From positions 124,001 to 188,000 of the forward strand of contig NZ_WJXZ01000014.1 in assembly GCF_009668025.1 (NCBI RefSeq): a stretch of 64,000 nt of DNA, given 5' to 3'. Shown one piece after another: positions 60,936-64,000 of this stretch. Each line of letters begins with the position of its first letter. The stretch's first letter is position 1. The DNA is from Larkinella terrae (GTDB taxonomy: Bacteria; Bacteroidota; Bacteroidia; Cytophagales; Spirosomataceae). The notes below the pieces were generated by a model, which saw only the letters and a list, made by a program, of their open reading frames with translations, did no database searches and was not told where the DNA came from. Position numbers and translations under genes: made by a program.

Positions 60936-61681
60936 GGTTTTTTTTAAAGAATAGAGTTTCTTCCCGATTCACTATATGCCCTGATTGCGTATAGCCAATA
61001 CGTTATTTCCCTTTTACTCCTGCTTCATTTCTTCGACTGTGCCAAATCGGGACGAAAGCTCGTACGTTTTTTACGGCCTGAACGGTTTTCTCCGGCACAA
61101 CGGTTCTTTTCAAGAAAATGGTACTTTTTTTCGTTTGGTTAGTTTGCAAAAAAACCGCTTCAAGTTAGTCCGGTAAACGTTCTGTAAATTTTCCCTTCCG
61201 TTTTTTTCTACTCCTTCGTCCGCTGAGCCCGGCTGGGAACGGACTTGCCCTTCCGGTATCGCTCGATACTTCAAAAATATAGCCAACTTTTTCAAACCCC
61301 GCCTGGGCTGCAATTTTAGCGTGCCAAAAAAAGAATTACGGTATTCGGTAAAAAAGCTAATTCATTGAATAGTACTGTCGTTCCGGTAAGTAGAAACCGT
61401 TCTCTAAATTTTATAAATCAAGGCGAAAAAAGTGTAAATAATTGAATTACACAATATTATACCAAAAAATAACAAATCGTTTCGTTGGCATCGCTTTTGC
61501 ATAGCTCATTTTCGAACCAAACCTTTGAAAGATTATCAGACAAAAAGAGTGAATAGCTTAAATAACTACGACCATAGTTCAATAACGATGAATAGGTTGT
61601 GTGAAGTGTAAGAGATTGAAAAAGGGTATGGGTTCAAAATACTCTTTTGTTGGATCACATTTAAAATTGCTCAACGTTATT
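60936..61681. other. 746-base AT-rich gap upstream of the surface glycosidase
   Basis: No gene recognised on either strand. The right part (about 61300-61680) is strongly AT-rich and is probably the regulatory region and leader of the gene at 61682. Two imperfect copies of a CCGTTCTCTAAATTTTA-like word occur (near 61168-61195 as ACGTTCTGTAAATTTTC, and near 61395-61415). No tRNA or palindrome seen. Confidence 0.6.
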
Positions 61682-64000
61682 ATGATTTCAAATTTACCTG
61701 TCCGCATCCCGGGTTTAAAACTCTATGTGCAAATTGCGAAGAATGCCATTCAAGCAGCATGTCTTCTGGTTGTATTTTTCCACGTTGCTGTGGCTGGTCC
61801 GAATGACAATTCGCCCTCCAATTCTTCAAGGGGAGGGCGGTTTGCTCCGCCGGTGATCGACGGCCAGCGCTACATTGGTCTGACCATTTTCAATTTCGAA
61901 ACGAACGCCCGAATCGATGATGAACGCATCGAAAATTCGGCCGCCAGCGGTTGTAACGCCGTCGAAATTACGATCAACTGGGACCGCGTTTATCCCAATA
62001 TCAACAGCGCTCCCGGTTGGGATGTGGTCGATTCCCACATCCAGACTGCCCAACGGCTGGGCCTCAAAATCGCTCTGCGTGTACACGTTGGCCGTGATGC
62101 CGACCGGCTGGGCGGTTTCTGGGGCGTTCACGAAACCATGCAGGCGGCCGACAGTTCCCGGAGCACCAACCAGGGAATTATTCAGTTCTCATTTTCCCAC
62201 AAACGGACCGTCGACCGGGCCAATGAATTCGTGCGGGAAGCCGTAAACCGCTACCGTTACCTGCAGGATCAGGGGCAGCTGCTGTTTTTCTCGGTGGTTT
62301 CGTCGCCCGCACTGGAGTCGGAATATTCACCGGTTTACAATCCGCCAACGGGTAACAAATACGTCGTTCCGTACGATTACAGTGTGTCTGAACTGGCGGC
62401 TTACCGGCAGTATCTGCAGGCTCGTTTCAGCCTGGCCCAACTGAACCAGCGCTGGGGAACCGATTACAGTCAGTGGGGCCGGGTGATGCCGCCTGCCAAC
62501 AATCCCGCCGATCCGTACGCTTCCCAGACGGGCGTTCGGGGGGAGGACTGGTATGTCTTCCGCCACCGCCAATTACAGGGCTTTATCGAAAAAATCAACA
62601 GCACGGTGAAGGGAATCGATCCCTCGATTGTGGTGGTCAACCAGCACGGTTGCGTGTGGGACCGTCTGTCGGGTCTGCGGGCTACCTTCGCGTTCAAGAG
62701 CCTGGGCCAGTCGGCTGATGGACTGAAGTTTAACGATGGACCGGATTATAACCACCGGTTTTCGATGGACGTGGTGCGGACCAACCTGAAACCGGGCGCG
62801 TTTTTGATCAACGCCGTGGACGGGATGTTCCACAACTCGGTGTCGGTGGATAAATATTACGAGCAGATTTCGCAGTGTTACGAACACGGTGCAAAAATGC
62901 TGACGCTGGCCAATTTTGGCGGTATGGACGCCCGGCAAAAGTTGACGGATTTGATCAAGATGGTGGTTAACAACGGGTTGCTGAATCAGCCGGTTACGCA
63001 GGTACAAACTGCGGGTACCGCCATTGGCTATAAATTATCGGACATTCTGAAGTCGTACTCCATTGCGCAGGAGCGCTGGGGAACGCGTTACAATCAGAAC
63101 GGAAAAAAACCGGTGCGGATTGAAATTGACGAAGATTTGCTCCGGAACGAACCGCCGATTATCAACAGCCTGCCGGTTTTGAGTGTCTCGCTCACCGATC
63201 AGTCGGCGACAGTGGGTCAGCCGTTTAGCTACTCGATTGGTCAGGCCTTTACGGATTCCGACGGATCGATTGTTTCCGTCGAGGCCAGCAATTTGCCGCA
63301 GGGAATCCAGTGGAAGAGTGCCACGGGTGAATTTACCGGAACACCAACCCGGGCGGAAGCAACGCTGGTAACGCTCACGGCTCGTGATAATCTGGGCGCT
63401 ACGGTTACCGGGAGCTTCCGGATAACGGTTACGGACCTCATCGGAACCAACCTGCCGCCGATTGCGCCGATCCTCGCCCTGCAAATCGGGGAGGTAGGAA
63501 AAAGCTTTTCGTATGCATTGCCTTCGTTTCGGGACCCCGAAAATCAGCCGCTACTTCACCGCCTGGCGGGTATTGTGCCCGGTTTAACCTATTCGGCGGA
63601 AACCAATACGCTGAGCGGTACGCCAACCTCCGTCGGGGTCTATGTATTAGCTTATACGGCCGCTGACCCTCTGGAGGTTACATCGTCTACCGTGCTGCAA
63701 CTCACGATTCGGGAAGCCACCCCGCCGACCAAACGGACCGGGAATTTTGAAGGCTATCTGGATAAATACAATTGCGAGGGAGATATCTGGGGTTGGGTTT
63801 GGGATCGTAATTTACCCAATACACCCATGCCCGTGGAAATTCTTGATGGCTTGAACGTTATCGCTACGTTTACGGCAAACGTCAACCGGCCGGACCTGGT
63901 GGCTGCCAAAAAAGGCAACGGCGCCCACGGCTATCAATTTATGATTCCGGCCAGTATTAAGGACGATAAACCGCACGTCATTACCATGCGGGTCGAAAAT
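61682..64000 (+). CDS. Secreted glycoside-hydrolase-like multi-domain protein (C-terminus outside window)
   Basis: 773 codons with no stop in the window, ATG at 61682. Signal peptide-like segment at about 20-40 (NAIQAACLLVVFFHVAVA). A TIM-barrel-like domain (about 58-460; GLTIFNFETNARIDDERIENSAASGCNAVEITINWDRVYPN, NRWGTDYSQWGRVMPPANNP-type region, SIVVVNQHGCVW) resembling GH42/GH5-like beta-glycosidases. Then two putative-Ig (He_PIG/cadherin-like) domains with the PPIINSLPVLSV and PPIAPIL starts and GTPT boxes, and a further domain (YLDKYNCEGDIWGWVWDRNLPNTPM). Likely T9SS cargo, but the sorting domain would be off the window. Substrate unknown. Confidence 0.85.
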   Translation, partial: MISNLPVRIPGLKLYVQIAKNAIQAACLLVVFFHVAVAGPNDNSPSNSSRGGRFAPPVIDGQRYIGLTIFNFETNARIDDERIENSAASGCNAVEITINWDRVYPNINSAPGWDVVDSHIQTAQRLGLKIALRVHVGRDADRLGGFWGVHETMQAADSSRSTNQGIIQFSFSHKRTVDRANEFVREAVNRYRYLQDQGQLLFFSVVSSPALESEYSPVYNPPTGNKYVVPYDYSVSELAAYRQYLQARFSLAQLNQRWGTDYSQWGRVMPPANNPADPYASQTGVRGEDWYVFRHRQLQGFIEKINSTVKGIDPSIVVVNQHGCVWDRLSGLRATFAFKSLGQSADGLKFNDGPDYNHRFSMDVVRTNLKPGAFLINAVDGMFHNSVSVDKYYEQISQCYEHGAKMLTLANFGGMDARQKLTDLIKMVVNNGLLNQPVTQVQTAGTAIGYKLSDILKSYSIAQERWGTRYNQNGKKPVRIEIDEDLLRNEPPIINSLPVLSVSLTDQSATVGQPFSYSIGQAFTDSDGSIVSVEASNLPQGIQWKSATGEFTGTPTRAEATLVTLTARDNLGATVTGSFRITVTDLIGTNLPPIAPILALQIGEVGKSFSYALPSFRDPENQPLLHRLAGIVPGLTYSAETNTLSGTPTSVGVYVLAYTAADPLEVTSSTVLQLTIREATPPTKRTGNFEGYLDKYNCEGDIWGWVWDRNLPNTPMPVEILDGLNVIATFTANVNRPDLVAAKKGNGAHGYQFMIPASIKDDKPHVITMRVEN

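Noticed and set aside
60985-61313. Short open frames in the gap before the last gene
   Set aside because: Low-complexity, Phe/Lys-rich translations on both strands without plausible starts or context.

Overview
The window reads as chromosomal DNA of a Bacteroidota bacterium of the order Cytophagales, probably of the Spirosoma/Larkinella kind (the genus is inference). The signs are type IX secretion (T9SS) C-terminal sorting regions on several secreted proteins, TAnnTTTG-like promoter boxes close to start codons with few Shine-Dalgarno sequences, LytS/LytTR and TPR-histidine-kinase-REC-AraC signalling proteins, and long DUF1501/DUF1800 proteins. I see no rRNA, tRNA, CRISPR array, insertion sequence or prophage.

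Layout. 1-1.8 kb: aspartyl-tRNA synthetase, running off the left edge. 1.8-7.3 kb: a minus-strand surface-glycan cluster (polysaccharide deacetylase, GT4 glycosyltransferase, MBOAT acyltransferase, two tandem SGNH-like membrane-anchored paralogues). 7.4-11.1 kb: small heat-shock protein, a regulator/membrane-protein pair, undecaprenol-type kinase, DUF1361 protein, MazG. 11.2-17.1 kb: two adjacent T9SS cargo proteins, RecJ, LptB, RecO. 17.3-19.7 kb: a two-gene sugar-acid oxidation operon ending in 2-oxoglutarate semialdehyde dehydrogenase. 19.8-22.6 kb: DUF1501/DUF1800 pair. 23.3-31 kb: signalling (hybrid histidine kinase, GAF-LytS kinase with LytTR regulator, LOV-like PAS protein), a lipoprotein and a DUF481-like protein. 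31-44.5 kb: housekeeping and small metabolic genes (oxidoreductase, Kelch protein, PurM, sigma factor, Lgt, FabF, TetR, HemE, heptose kinase, MurF). 44.6-49.7 kb: VCBS-repeat T9SS protein, hydroxyacid dehydrogenase, GH43 enzyme and the tail of a lost GH43-like copy. 50.1-53.5 kb: a compact operon of UBP-type zinc finger, response regulator fused to a thioredoxin-reductase-like flavoprotein, and cyclic-nucleotide-binding-domain histidine kinase. 53.6-60.9 kb: hydrolase, phosphoesterase/beta-propeller, DUF1304, a second LytS/LytTR pair and a truncated haemoglobin. 61.7-64 kb: a secreted glycoside-hydrolase-like protein running off the right edge.

Two patterns cut across the genes. First, most larger intergenic gaps hold long imperfect palindromes from several sequence families, often starting within a few bases of a stop codon; in places a gene's last or first codons lie inside an arm. 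Second, the octamer AAAACCGG/CCGGTTTT is far commoner than its length predicts, inside genes and in terminator stems. The best candidate for a little-described system is the zinc finger/flavoprotein-response-regulator/CNB-kinase operon at 50.1-53.5 kb.
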